Source: Sanghuangporus weigelae
Taxonomy: Eukaryota > Basidiomycota > Agaricomycetes > Hymenochaetales > Hymenochaetaceae
Assembly: GCA_033182465.1 (NCBI GenBank)
Contig: CP137321.1
Coordinates: forward strand, 2,542,001-2,606,000
Direction: 5' to 3'
DNA length: 64,000 nt
Shown here: positions 17,163 through 29,319 of the stretch, in pieces
Numbering within the stretch: position 1 is the first letter of the stretch
How the letters are laid out: each line of letters opens with the position of its first letter
The notes under the pieces: generated by a model
Told to the model about the DNA's origin: nothing
Databases searched by the model: none
The model's input: only the letters and a program-made list of their open reading frames with translations
Position numbers and translations under genes: made by a program

Positions 17163-19437
17163 ATGTCGCACTCTGTGACTTCGTCAACGCGTCCTGGCGC
17201 ATCGCCTATGCCTGCACATGTGTCTGTCAATACTCAGACAAAGGTGATTGATACCGTAGCTGGGCGCATACTCTGTATCGCAGACGTTCGCGGCAAACTG
17301 TCCAGTCTGAGCGATATGGCGAGGGAGGTAAATGCAAAGGCAATCATTCACACGGGTGACTTCGGCTTTTTTGGTGAGTCATATTGCGATTTTCTTGCTG
17401 AAATATCTAATATAATAATGTGGATGAATCAAGAGGCTTCGAGCCTTGACAACATCAACGACCGCACTCTAAAGCATCTTACGCAATACTCGCCTTTAAT
17501 ACCAAATGCGCAGCGCAGCTCTCTTTTGGCACCAGATACCCCGCCTGCTGCTATTCGTGCAGCGATGACGGTTTCACTCTTGTCTGAGTTCCCTTTGCTT
17601 CTGTCCGGACAGATCAAATTGAGCGTGCCCGTGTTTACTGTATGGGGAGCGTGCGAAGATGTGCGGATATTGGAGAAATTTCGCCAAGGAGTGTATGACG
17701 TCGAGAACCTTCACGTTCTTGACGAGGCAACAACGCGCTGTCTGGACATTGGTGGTGTAAAGCTAAGGCTTCTTGGTCTCGGAGGCGCCTTTGTCCTGCA
17801 CAAGATGTTTGACAACGGCGATGGCAATGCTACAATTGCAGGCGGACAAGGTACCGTATGGACTACTGTTTTGCAAATCGGCGAGCTTGTTGATACTGCA
17901 CAACGCGTGTATGACCCATCGGAGACACGTCTGCTCATCACACACGCGAGTCCTGGGCGCGAGGGTATCATAGCACAGCTTGCGCTCGTGCTCAAGGCCG
18001 ACTTGACCATTTCTGCTGGCTTGCATTTCCGCTATACCAGTTCGTGGAACGAGTTTAGCGTGCAAGGTGATTTTGAAGGATATCGACACAAAATCATTGC
18101 CGGGCGGGAAAGCTTCAACAAGATCTGGGAGAGCGTCAAGCCGCAGGTTGAAGCTGTTGTCGATGATAACCAACGTATCTTGCTCGAGAAGGCTTTGAGC
18201 GTAATCGAGAGGGTACCGGCTGTGCAGCCACATATCGGTCCTGGTGGGACAGCTACCGGAGAGGAGCCCGCATGGAAGAACTGTTGGAATTGGAATCTGT
18301 GCGACGCTGCGTATGGGTCTCTTATTCTCGATATTAAGGAAGGGAGAGTGAGCGCCGAAATCAAGAGTCAAGGTATGCTTCTATTGTTCTTTCTTCGTCA
18401 AAATTCATTCTGAAGTACGTTACAGGATTTAATTACGCCTATCGTCGCAGTGTCAATACTCAGACTACTGTCGCGACTCCTAACTCAACTACGTCTGCCT
18501 TGCCAAATAATGCGGCGCCATCCACGAGTGGAACTCCTGCGCCTCAGAAAACGCAAGCAACAACGGCGTTGCGATCAAATGGACCTTCTGTCGCTCCAAC
18601 GCCTCCTCCTCAGACTTCCCATCAGCGGCAAGGAGCCATGACTCCCTCCGGGAAAGAAACTCCTAGTAAAGATAAATCAGGTACTGCCAACGAGGCTACG
18701 GCCAGTACTTCGGATGCTCAGAAGAACGCAACTAAGAAGGGAGATTTCAAAAGGAAAGAGAAGAGAGATGGTGCGGACGGAGATGCGAGCGCGAGCGTGA
18801 CGCCTTCAGAGAGCAAGCCTGCCGGGGCTTCGATTCAAGGCTCTGTACCACCTTCGGGTAAGGCTACACCTGCGACTGAGGATGGTAGTGGATGGCCTAC
18901 TTCACCTACTGGTGCTACTAGTCCGACGCCCAGGAAGAGGAACCCGTGGACGATTTTCATGCGTTACTCTGGCCAACGTGAGGATGAGGAGATTAGGAAG
19001 TTCTTTGGAGAAGCTAAGGTACAAACCGTCTAAACTTTTATTTTAAGCGTTATATAAAGGATGAAATTCGTTCTTTAGGTGAAGAAGATTCACTATCCGC
19101 AGCATTATGGGAAGTCGACACGGACGGCCTTCGTAGAGTTTGAAAGTGAAGAATTGATGAGGACGGCATTAGATAAACGTGCCGAGGTACGTCACATCCT
19201 CTCCTTTGATCCTTGGAATGTTCAAAGTTGCGATATTCATGAATACAGAAATTTAACGATGGGGTTGTCCCATACGTCACACAGGCAGATGATCGCGAAG
19301 AGCGACGCGAGTCCGACAGAGGTGCTCCGCGTGTACGTGGACGAGGACGTGGAAGCGGACTTGCTGCCCGTGGGTTCGCCGCGGCGGGTCTAACTAGACA
19401 ACAGTCTCAGCCGGATAAGAAACCTGAAGGAGAATAG
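17163..19437 (+). CDS. DUF2433 calcineurin-phosphoesterase-like protein with RRM-like and RGG tail
   Basis: Fungal DUF2433 protein. Residues ~25-400 have a metallophosphoesterase-like fold: VAGRILCIADVRGKL, AIIHTGDFGFF, TVWGACEDV and LLITHASPGREG stand where the usual GDxHG, GDxxD, GNHE and H-motifs occur, but several metal ligands are replaced. A 60-bp in-frame intron (17374-17433) separates GDFGFF from EASSLDNINDRTLKHL. A 180-residue Ser/Thr/Pro/Lys-rich linker follows. After it comes an RRM-like segment: NPWTIFMRYSG, EEIRKFF, VKKIHYP and RTAFVEFESEELMRTAL. The last exon encodes an Arg/Gly tail (RGAPRVRGRGRGSG). I chose ATG 17163, since the family begins near VNTQTKVIDTV. The function is unknown; the architecture suggests RNA binding rather than phosphatase activity. 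Confidence 0.82.
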
Positions 19438-19825
19438 ACGTGATGAAAAGGAGAATTAGAAGGTCCAGCAAGGATATATATTTCATCTCGTAATGTCTTT
19501 GCCGCTTCAAAGCGCACTGCTTTCTTGAAATACTCGAGTTTGAGCTGTAGGGTTGTTTGGATGATTGTCTTGATGTTTTGTTGAGATTGTCTGTTTGCCC
19601 TTTTCTCCCCGCTCCCATTCGCCAAAAAGATCCTTGGTTCTTACCACCCTCACAATTCTTGCACTCATCTTTGTTGAAAGCTCCGTAGTTCGATGTGTCA
19701 TTTTGTATCTACATAGCGTTATGCATTCAGCACATTGGTTCTTCTACTTCCTGCCGTCATCCGTTCGTCCGTACTCTACGATCTCGCAAGGCATATACTA
19801 TTTCTGATTACATTTTCGTGGACTA
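19438..19825. other. Convergent spacer DUF2433 gene/MRS6
   Basis: About 390 bp between convergent stops. Nothing supported seen. Confidence 0.4.
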
Positions 19826-21657
19826 TCATATCATATCGTCATCGTCATCCAGACCAGGAGGTAAAGGAGGCCATAAATCTACATCGTCAGCATCGGGATT
19901 ATCAAGTTGTTTCAAGACGTCTCGAAAGAGGGTTTCTCCAATGCTTGCCGCAGCGTCTCCTGCCTCGGCGAGGTGCTCTGGTAAGGGAGGTGATACAAAG
20001 ATGCCTTTCTCCTTTAGCGAGGCGAGTCGAGTATCTGATAAGGTCGGAGTAGATTTGATGTAGAAAGCGGTGGAGAGTTCTTCGAGAGGTTCTCCTGAGG
20101 GACTCTGTAAGAGGGAAAGTGTAGTTTCCAGGTAGGGTCGAAGAAGTTGCTCGGGATTAATTGCTTCGTTTGCGTCGATGTTCTGAATCGTAGTCGAGAG
20201 ATACAGTAAACCTTGATAAAGGATTGAGCAATCCACATGCGATAGAGAAGTGCAGAACTTACTCTTTCCGCGGGGACATGATAACGTCCCTTCGCCATTT
20301 ATCAGAACGTCCACAGGTCCTGATGCTTTACCAGAAGATAATGAGCCCGAAGGAAAGACGAGCAATGCAGCATCGACGGGCCGTGATGGGCTTTCCTCGC
20401 TCGAGCCTTCGAGTGCTTCTCCATTACTATCGTTCTCTGTTGCTTGAGCGGATTCATAGGATGATGGTCGAGATATCACGCCGTCTATCAGCGCTATGCA
20501 GCATGAATGACTCTCAGTCGTTGAGAGGTTGACTTCTGTCTCAGTCTGAGGAATATTGCCGAGATGAGGCAGATAGTTTATTGAAGAAATGACTACGTCC
20601 GCGGTTAGGTCCTCAGGTATTTCAGTTAATTTGAGACGTAAGTTCTTCATTTCTTCACTTCCTGAAGATGGTTCCGGCTTGCTTTCGATAGCAAGGATAT
20701 CTCGTCCGAGAATATAGGTGCCGCCAGAGACCGCGCATACTCTAATTGTGTGCTTTCTTAGCATCAGACAGACTTCGAAGTGGTATGCGAAATCGGTTTC
20801 ACCTGCAGAATCCTTGGGCCAGTTCGCCTAGACCACCGTACTGGCCAACTAAGAAAGGAGATGCCCCGTATCGTCCTGCAGAACGAAGAGAGCGTCGTAT
20901 TCGCCCCAGTGCAGGAAGCGTTGTATCTACGTAGCAAAGTCCATATAATGGAATCAACTTGTTATTAGTGAGGAACGCACCAGATTGGCTTTTGCACAGC
21001 GCAAGAGCACACGCTAAAATTGAGGCCAACTGTGTATTGAGAGAAAAAGCCTCTTTCAAGAAGGATTCAAACTCCATATTTTCCTTCCCCTGGAGTTCAG
21101 ACGACAATTCAAACTCTCCGGAAGCGAACATGAGGAAACGCATGAGTTTCCGTTTATCAATAAGTGACAGATCCTTGGATTTAAATATCTCTTCTTTGCT
21201 GCCCGGCACGCTCTTTAGACCATCGGAAGAGTAAACCGAAACAGATTCAGGTAGTTTAAAGCCTCCGTAACGGGCGACACCAGAGCCTATAAGTGAGCTA
21301 ATCAGAGGACCTCTTGACGGGATGATCGACGGGGACAAGGATAGTGAGTAGTCCCTTGAAGCGGAAGGAAACTCGCCGCGAATCGAAGCGGTTCGAAGTC
21401 GCGAGGTTTGATCGTGTTTTCCGATGGCTCTGTTCAAGCATTCTTGAAGTTCTTTCGTTGTGAGGCTTGCTTCATCCGCGCCATAGTATGGATTCGTGTC
21501 GATATGCGCGACTTTGAGGCCAACTTTTGCAAGAGCACTGAGCCCGTCAATCAGATCCGAATGCAACACGTACGCAAATCAGTTCTTAAGCTCACGCTGC
21601 GGCAATGGACTCGGCCAGCCCTGTTCCTAAGATAATAACCTGGAAATGAGAATCCAT
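19826..21657 (-). CDS. MRS6: Rab escort protein / Rab geranylgeranyltransferase component A
   Basis: GDI/REP-family protein that presents newly made Rab GTPases to geranylgeranyltransferase II. The N-terminus MDSHFQVIILGTGLAESIAAA is the FAD-like dinucleotide-fold motif of the family. A 53-bp intron precedes ALAKVGLKVAHIDTNPYYGA, the second hallmark. Later parts are GIFVSPPLPEHLAEAGDAAA and an acidic C-terminus PPLPPGLDDDDDMI. The protein lacks the Cys-rich tail of prenylated proteins, as expected. I count two or three introns; the product is about 550 residues, in the range of fungal REPs and longer than RabGDI (~450), which favours REP over GDI. It is divergent from gar2 with 160 bp between starts. 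Confidence 0.82.
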
Positions 21658-21817
21658 CGTGAAGCAGGAAGAAATGAAAGTAATACTATTTTGAATATGA
21701 ATTTCAGGATTTGAGTTTGGATCACATGACTCTGAGAGAAAAATATTAGAAAACTTTCGATTTGAGGTCGACACCGTTTCTTCCTGTTCTCCTCATCTCC
21801 TCCAACCTTCAGTCAAA

Positions 21818-24004
21818 ATGGCCAAGACAGAGAAGAAATCAGATAAGAAGGACAAGAGGTCCAAAGAGCCGAAGGAGGTGAAAGCTGCTTCTGCTGCGAA
21901 AGAGGTCCCTGCCAAAACGTCAAAGCCGGTACGTCTGAACCTTTCCCAAGTCGCTCGTGGAAACAGTCTACTTATTGTAATGAAGGTGGTAAATGGAAAG
22001 ACAAAGCCTGCGAAACCTGTGAAGAAGCAGGAAAGTAGTAGCGGTGAGTCTTCCGAGGACGAGAAGCCAGTAAAGAAAGGAAAGCAATCCCAGGCAAGTT
22101 CTTCGCGACCAACAAGTTTTGCGTAGTTTGAACGATTGTCACAGGTTGCAAACAAAAAGTCAAAGTCCAAAGAGGCTAGCAGTAGCGAGGAATCTAGCGA
22201 GGAATCCTCGTCTGAGGATCAAAAGCCGAAGACGTCTGTCAAGAATGCAAAGTCAAAGGTATGTCACAGGATCGAAATGTCGCACCGGAGTTGGCTTGAT
22301 AATTGTGTCTTTTCTTAGTCTGATTCTAAGTCTTCGTCGTCCTTGGAGACAAGCGAGGAGGAATCAGATGGAGAGTCAGACAGCTCGTCTGAGGACGAAA
22401 AACCTAATGGAAAGTCTGACGAGAAGGTTAATCCGAAGGTTCGAACTCATTCATTCACCAATAAACGTCTAGATAAACTCTCATTGCAGACAGCACATAA
22501 TGGAAAGGCTGTACTGAAGGTACCTCATCCGTCTCTGAAGTTACTTTATTCTGATGCCAGCGATAATAAAGACTAAGCCTCATGAGGAGACATCGGAAGA
22601 GTCCTCAGAGGTATCCCTATTTCGGATTGCATTAATGATATTCAAAAATAATCCTTTGCCGTAGGAGTCATCTGAAGAAGAGTCCGAGGATGAGAAGCCA
22701 AAGGCCGCTCAGGTGAAGGATGTGTCTACGTCTGGAAGGGCCGGAAAAGACCAATCCGAATCCTCGTCGGAGGACAGTTCTGATGAAAGCTCTGACGAAG
22801 AGGTGATCAAGGCTCCTCCCACACTCCCCAAGACGAAGGAAGCAGGCTCTTCAAGCGAGGAGGAATCAGATGACAGCGATTCGGATGAAGATGAAGATGC
22901 TGAAATAGAGGACACAACTGCTGCGAAGAAAGAAACATCCCAAAAGAAGGAAGATCTCTCAAAAACAAGTTAGTCCTTGGTTCGCAGACAGTTTGCGGAT
23001 GATTCTTACTCGGTAGTAGGTAAACGCAAGGCGGATGAAGCAACCAGCACCGCAGCGAAGAAAGCCAAGCTAGCTAATGGCGATGCTATAAAGTCATCCT
23101 CCGATTCATCAGACGATTCTAAAGTCGTATTTGTTGGGCAGCTTTCGTGGAACGTTGATAATGATTGGCTGGCACAAGAGTTTGCGGACTGCGGTGAGGT
23201 GGTTTCCGCTCGCGTACAGATGGATCGTAATACTGGCAAATCTCGCGGATTTGGGTTTGTTGACTTTGCTACTGTTGAGGGTGCAAACGCTGCGATCGCC
23301 CTTAATGGTGCAAAGGAAATTGACGGGCGGATCGTCAAGTTAGACAAGAGCTCGACGAAGTCCCGCGACCCAGAGAAACGCGCCAAGGCGTTTGGCGATG
23401 TACCTAGCGAACCCTCAACAGTCCTTTTCGTTGGCAACGTCAGTTTCAATACGACAGAAGATGGTCTATGGGAAATCTTCTCGGAGTATGGAGAAGTGAA
23501 GAGTGTCCGCTTGCCTACCGATCGGGACTCACAAAGACCGAAAGGGTTCGGCTATGTCGAGTTTGTCGACATTGAGTCTTCAAAGAAGGCCTATGAGGGT
23601 GCGTGGGGTAAGGAGATTGATGGGCGTCCTATCAGGTTAGACTTTTCGACGCCACGCGACGGTGGCAGTGGAGGGTTCGGAGGTGGAAGGCGAGGCGGGC
23701 GTGGAGGAGGTAGTGATCGTGGATGGGTGAGTAACCATTGAACAGACTCGCATAGCTTCAAGCTCACGAACGAATTCCTCAGGGTGGTCGTGGAGGTGCA
23801 CATGGAGGAGACAGAGGAGGACGAGTGAGTATTCACGAGCGTTTCAACGATTTTCAGGCTAATACAACAATCGTTCAGGGAGGTGCCCGAGGTGGCGCTC
23901 GGGGTGGAAGAGGCGGCCGAGGAGGACGCGGAGCAGCTCCGGCGCGTGGAGGAGCACGTACAGGAGGGGCCGTCGAATTCAGTGGCGAAAGGATCAAGTT
24001 CTAG
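21818..24004 (+). CDS. gar2: Nucleolin-like rRNA-processing protein (gar2/NSR1)
   Basis: Nucleolar protein for pre-rRNA processing. Layout: Lys-rich N-terminus (MAKTEKKSDKKDKRSKEPKE), then repeated acidic Ser/Glu/Asp blocks (for example SSEESSEESSSEDQKPK, SSSEDSSDESSDEE). A basic KRKADEATSTAAKKAK signal follows. The first RRM has RNP2 KVVFVGQLSW and RNP1 KSRGFGFVDF; the second has TVLFVGNVSF and KGFGYVEF. A Gly/Arg-rich tail ends in SGERIKF at 24004. The acidic half is split by about seven ~50-bp introns, each lying between similar acidic modules. These CK2-site-like serine runs are probably phosphorylated, as in the family (inference). Confidence 0.9.
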
Positions 24005-24676
24005 TATTCTTTGTTCTTCAGACGACACGTTCGCTGCCGTTCATCTATGCGATCTTTTAAGGTTTTCGCTCTTCATACTTTCTTTTTCATAGATCTTGTC
24101 TAGTCTAGGCATCTTCTCATGCCTTGTTTGCGTTTATGTCGGCCCCGATCTGCACTTGTATACTTTTATTCATCAAAAGCAGTTCATTGCCAAAACTATT
24201 CTTTGTTCGCAGCGTGATTGATGCATGCAAGATAGAGTGACTTCAAACTCTGATCATGGACTTGGGCTGGACGGGCTCTGCCGAGATATAGAAAGAGGAG
24301 TAAGAGTAGGTCGATATTGTAAAGCATTTTCGACTCGTGCTAGTATATACTAAGGTAAACACAGGGAAGGAGATGGCGTGCAAGTGTGTTGGTCAAAGGA
24401 GACCACCAGACTCGAACCTCTGGAAGATGGAGCCGAATATATAGTCTTTAAGCCGAACATGCCTGGAGCAGGCGTCCTGGTAAACGGGATATATCTGCAA
24501 AGCTGCGGAGTACGTCTGCGAGTATGACGCCGAAGGTTATGTAGCTTCAGTCGTGCACAGCTAGAAAATGCCCGAAGTTGATGTTCACGCGAAGCTTAGA
24601 CAATTCAATCTGCATCCAGCTGCCGGATCAGTGGTGACAAGCGATTTCAAGTCTTCGTGACAGAGCATTGCATGCT
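24005..24676. other. Convergent spacer gar2/MED10
   Basis: About 670 bp without a supported gene. A GGTTCGAG-containing stretch near 24405-24425 (minus strand) resembles a tRNA T-arm but lacks the rest of a cloverleaf. Confidence 0.4.
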
Positions 24677-25351
24677 TTACATCTCTGTCTTGATGTTAGG
24701 ACTGGACGGAGAAGTTGGGGAGGCAAAGCGCTCAGAAGAGCCATCCTGCTCAAGAAAAGGAGCGATATCTGGAAAATGTTCCGATAGAGCTTTGTTGAGC
24801 ATAGTTCGGTAGGACTGCACGAAGTAAAATTGAAGATGTATCAATGAGAACTGTGTTTGTCTGAAATGGCGAACAGCTCGGACCTCGATGGCTTTGATTT
24901 TCCCGTTCATAAACTGGTTTTCTGTAGCCGCGCGTTCCAGCCTGTCCTTCGTCAAGAACATAGGATTTCGAGAATTATCGATCTCCCTGAGAATACCAAA
25001 TAGCATGTCATTACCACCTCTCGCATGCAGCGATAATAGCAATCCTTACTGAAGAATCTGCATAGGAACCATAGTATCCAATCCATCTGCTAGGTCTTCG
25101 ATTGATGACAAGTGTCCAATAACGTCGTTAACCCTCTGACCAACAGGTTTTGTCGGCGTTGGGTCACCTGGCTTCGCGTTCTGCAGTCTCTCTTTTGTAA
25201 GATCGTTGACGGCAGTGGTGCCAAGGTTGTACATTGCATTAGCCAGACCGGCAAGCTCGAGCTCGAGATCACCTTGCAAGCCTGTCGGTATGGGTGTTTG
25301 TGCAGAATCGCCTTGCGAGTCTGGCGTTGCGACTGCGTGCTGAGTCGACAT
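24677..25351 (-). CDS. MED10: Mediator complex subunit 10 (MED10/NUT2)
   Basis: Middle-module Mediator subunit. Exon 1 (to about 25049) gives a 100-residue N-terminus with PVGQRVNDVIGHLSSIEDLA and DTMVPMQILQ. The next exon gives NPMFLTKDRLERAATENQFM and NGKIKAIE, the family core. A third exon gives SYRTMLNKALSEHFPDIAPF and a short tail ending NIKTEM. The second intron (69 bp, about 24815-24885) is a multiple of three without a stop, so unspliced it would read through. The product is about 160-170 residues, as expected. It lies 8 kb from MED13, but no functional clustering is implied. Confidence 0.88.
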
Positions 25352-25611
25352 GATTATTGAAAGAATAAAGTTACTAGTTAGAGCAGGTTTTCGGGCGATC
25401 GGGTCAAGTCACGGCTGTTGTTATGGGCGACCGCACCCGGTGATCCGGATCCCGGTTGCCTGCTTTTGTTCTTTGTCAGAGTCACGGGCGGGCGAGAGAT
25501 CTTAAATTTCTTTTTCCGTGATTTTCTCTCCCTTTACCCCTTACCGCCTCCTCGACCTTCTTGGTTAATACTGGGCAAGTCAGCTAGTCTGCGGCCTACA
25601 GACAATCGCGC

Positions 25612-28114
25612 ATGGACTTATTGCGCTCATATGAATCTCTAACAGCCTCGTCGAGTAGAAGCGAGTCTAGTAATATTCTGCGTTCTATCATAAACGGTGC
25701 GTCTTCGCGGAACCCACGCGTATTCCATTTCTCGCTTATTTTTCTTCCTATTGCTTTCTGGTTCCGTGTACGTAGGCTCTTTGCTCTTACCGAGCAACGA
25801 TAGAGATCGTCTCGTAGTTCTGCTCCTCCAGGATGTCGAAGCAAGCTTTGATCGCTCAGACAAGAAGGCTCGGCTAACGCGCAAAGGTGAGTCCACATAG
25901 TTCTTATCCAATCATTGATTTCGAATTTCATTTCTTCTTCAGATGCTGGCCTTGCTTTATTGGCATTAAAGACACTGGGGCGCGCAGCAGCCGCGTCGCA
26001 GATCATATCAAAGGAATCTGTGAGTTTCCCAGTTCGTTTCCTTTCTCTGCACCTTCCTGTGAACCGACGATCCACAATCAGAATCTGCGAATTCTTCTCA
26101 GTGCGACCAAATCACTTCGGTCTTCTGACTCAGATGCTGCGGATGATGCTCTGCGATGCGTTGCCAATGCTCTGTTGTTGGTCGATAGGGGGCGAGATAC
26201 GTGGATAGATATTCAGGGCGGAGCTCACTGTGTTGATCTTCTCGAAGTATGCGTTGAGTCTTCGGTAGCCCTTATAATCTCTGTACTGAATTCGGATGCA
26301 GAAAGCCAGCAATCCAACCTTAATATTTCTCTGTAGCCGTATCCTTTTCCTCTCCACCGCCTCTTCGACTTCCTCCCTCTTCCAACATTTATTCGGACGT
26401 CCATCTATCTCGTTCTCGCAGAGAATTATGGAAAAGAATAATCATCAAGATATCGTTGCCATCATTTCCAAGCAACTTGATTATCTCTTGAACGGGATTC
26501 TCCTCGCAGTACCGATGAGTCGGGAGGCAATGATAGATTTATTGAAATTCACGTTCAATATTCTTTGTCATTGGCCTAAGGTGAGTCATTGAGCCTTCAT
26601 TTAAAGATTCAGACATTCGTTAATTACGTCTCTTATGTGAAGATTGCCCCCGATGCGGAGGAAGTACGGTTAAAGAACGGCAATGTTGAAGTTGGATCTT
26701 CATCAGATGTCAAACCAGTACTGGGTGAGCGATGGACAAGGCGACTTGATGGGTACGTAAATGCATATTCGCGTTTCGAGTCACTGTGGTACTGAATGGT
26801 CGTTATGGTAGATTTCTACCTGCCCTGAGACGAGTATTTCTCAGTCTCCCACCAATGTCACCGTCGCCGCTTGCCCCTCCCGTGACACATGTACTACATT
26901 CACTGCTACCGATACCCGTTGATGATAAGCTATACCTGTCCTGGTTCCCTGAAGAAGGCAGTAAGTGACTTTCACGCTGACAGATCTTCAAGAATAAATG
27001 AACTCAAATCCTATTACGTCAAGCTTCAAGTGGGCATTCCACTCCCCGATCGACCAATTCTTCGCCTACCACCTCCGAGCCACATCCTCGCGCCTCAACA
27101 AGCTCGGATTCTCCTATGAGTGGATCAGCTACCTTCAAAAGCAAAGAGAGAGAAGGCGGGGGAAGCGGAGCTTTCGACAGGGCCTTGCACATGCTGACGC
27201 CCCGTCTCTCCCTCTCCAGGTCGCCGTCACCCGTTTCACCTGTCGCCAGGGACTTACCCGAGCCTTTAATAAACGCGCCGCTGGGTGTCCCAAAAGTCAT
27301 ACAACGCAGTATGGATCTATTGGACGTCACGATGGCACATTATTTGCCAGGCAACATCGATCCAGACGACGCATCTGTGAAGAAGACATGCAAAGACGAG
27401 GATGTTGAATTAGATCATGTCCTGTCTCCCCTCGTCCTACTGATGACGAAGCTATGCAAAAATAATGTCGAGTGCCGTAAGGCTGTGAGGCAGCACATGC
27501 TCCCTCCTGACCTGTATGTTTTCGGTTTATCATTGGTCTGGATGAAGAAGACTGATGTGGTCATGACAGAGACCGAACATCGCCTCTGGAAGGACGGTCC
27601 GACACTCTGGGTCGGTGCATACGTCTTATGACATGTGTCAACCATCAACAGCTTAAAGACGCCGTTGGCGAGCTCATTTTTGTTGTTTGCGATTCGGATG
27701 GTATGTTTCTTTTGGTTCCTAAACTCATTCGAAGGTCAATCACATTGAATTGTTTCTGCATTTACAGCGACGATAATGTCTAGCCAGATTGGCTATGGAA
27801 ATGCAGCAGGTTACCTTTTCAACCGCGGCATCCTCTCTGCTCCTCCCCCAGCTCTCACGACAAAGTCCGGGGCTGCAGAGGTCGTCGACCCCTCTATCAA
27901 TCCTATCACTGGAATGGTGCAACAGGAGGCTCCGCCAGGTCCAGAGATGACAGAAGAGGAGAAAGAGAGGGAGGCAGAGAGATTATTCGTGCTCTTCGAG
28001 AGATTGGAAAAGGCCGGCGGCATGGAGAATCCTATCAAGAAAGCGTTGCACGAGGGGCGCCTCGAGAAATACTCCGACCAAGCGAGGAAGAAGTCAGAGG
28101 GGGATTCTGATTAG
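25612..28114 (+). CDS. RIC8: Synembryn RIC8, chaperone/GEF for G-alpha subunits
   Basis: Cytosolic armadillo-type protein that folds and activates heterotrimeric G-alpha subunits; in fungi it controls cAMP and MAPK signalling. Start 25612 gives MDLLRSYESLTASSSRSESS. Helical repeats follow across eight to ten exons (DAGLALLALKTLGRAAAASQ, LLSATKSLRSSDSDAADDAL, IISKQLDYLLNGILLAVPMS). The diagnostic C-terminus has GYGNAAGYLFNRGIL, SINPITGM and EEEKEREAERLFVLFERLEK, then GGMENPIKKAL. Length is about 530 residues. Introns are ~50-70 bp. Junctions between 26955 and 27115 and near 27510-27660 were not fully resolved, so small exon-boundary errors are possible. Confidence 0.85.
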
Positions 28115-28785
28115 TTCATGCTCATTTGACACGAAGAGATGATGATGATGGCGACTACGGTGCGAACGAGTTTTATTTAACGCTTTATTAATTATGAGTA
28201 CATAGCATGCGACTTCGATCCATATACCCTAGTTCTAATAGTAATGTAATTATCAGAATGCACGCCGAATGAGACTTACATTATGTAATGATACCTTTGT
28301 CTTCTCCTTACGGTCATCTCGTTTGCAATCCGCAGTATAATACCTAGGAAAAAGAACATTGCTGAGTTGTGCATTCTAGGCTGATGGTAATAATCTTGTC
28401 GGCCAAGATAGCTGGTGAATGCATGAATAATTACTGCGCTGAAGACGTTTGCTGCGATTCAAATTTGTTTTTATGCCTTATGGGACTCGCAGCACGCAGT
28501 GCAAGTGTCTTTGCAACGAACCACAAGGGATTCAGAGTCGTACCATGCATCCCCTGCGCGCTGCGCACTGCGATCAAGAGGAGTCATTGGAGCAAGCACA
28601 TGCGACGCACTCATCGACAGCGGGCACGGTCAGTGTCGTGTTTCGGGCTTCAGCGTTGATCCTGATTCCATGGGCGCAGCACTTTTCAAGATGTATATAA
28701 ACTGGACCATCTTCTCAAGAGGAGTACCAGAATACGAAACTCTACTCAGATTGAATTCTGTTTGAGACAAGTTTAGTCTGACAAG
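28115..28785. promoter_or_regulatory. RIC8-actin A spacer with actin promoter
   Basis: About 670 bp upstream of actin A. A clear TATA box, TATATAAA, lies at 28694-28701, 92 bp before the start codon. The rest holds no supported gene; a short imperfect palindrome TTACATTATGTAATG is near 28276-28290. Confidence 0.6.
28694..28701 (+). promoter_or_regulatory. TATA box of actin A
   Basis: TATATAAA, 92 bp upstream of ATG 28786. Matching boxes sit 92 bp (actin B) and 99 bp (actin C) before the other actin starts, which supports all three. Confidence 0.7.
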
Positions 28786-29287
28786 ATGGAGGACGAAATC
28801 GCTGCGATAGTATGTAAATTTCATTGTGCCTACGAGTGTATCTGACGTTTCTGAACATAGGTCATTGACAATGGCTCTGGCATGTGTAAGGCAGGATGTA
28901 AGGTTGCTTTTCTGACTGTCTTATATCGCATACTGATATCGCGAATAGTTGCTGGTAAACCGAGTTTCTCGTATCTTTTTGTCCTCCCTCTGACCCTGCT
29001 TTAGGCGATGATGCGCCTCGCGCAGTCTTTCCGTGGGTAGTCTGTTGTTTCTTCTGGAAATGTTATCATATTCATAAGTTCTTTTTAGGTCCATCGTCGG
29101 ACGTCCCCGCCAACAGGGAATAATGGTAGGAATGGGCCAGAAAGATTCCTACGTTGGGTGAGGATTTTCTACCTGTCTACAGAGGATCAATCCGTGGGTG
29201 ACTGACAGACCTTATAGTGATGAGGCTCAAGCCAAGCGCGGAATTCTTACACTGAAGTATCCGATCGAGCACGGAATTGTCACCAAT

Positions 29288-29319
<32 letters not shown>

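Noticed and set aside
24395-24480. tRNA-like sequence on the minus strand near GGTTCGAG
   Set aside because: Only a T-arm-like piece can be drawn; no matching acceptor stem, D-arm or anticodon arm.
28369-28765. Overlapping plus-strand frames just before actin A
   Set aside because: They run through the TATA box and leader of actin A and resemble no protein.
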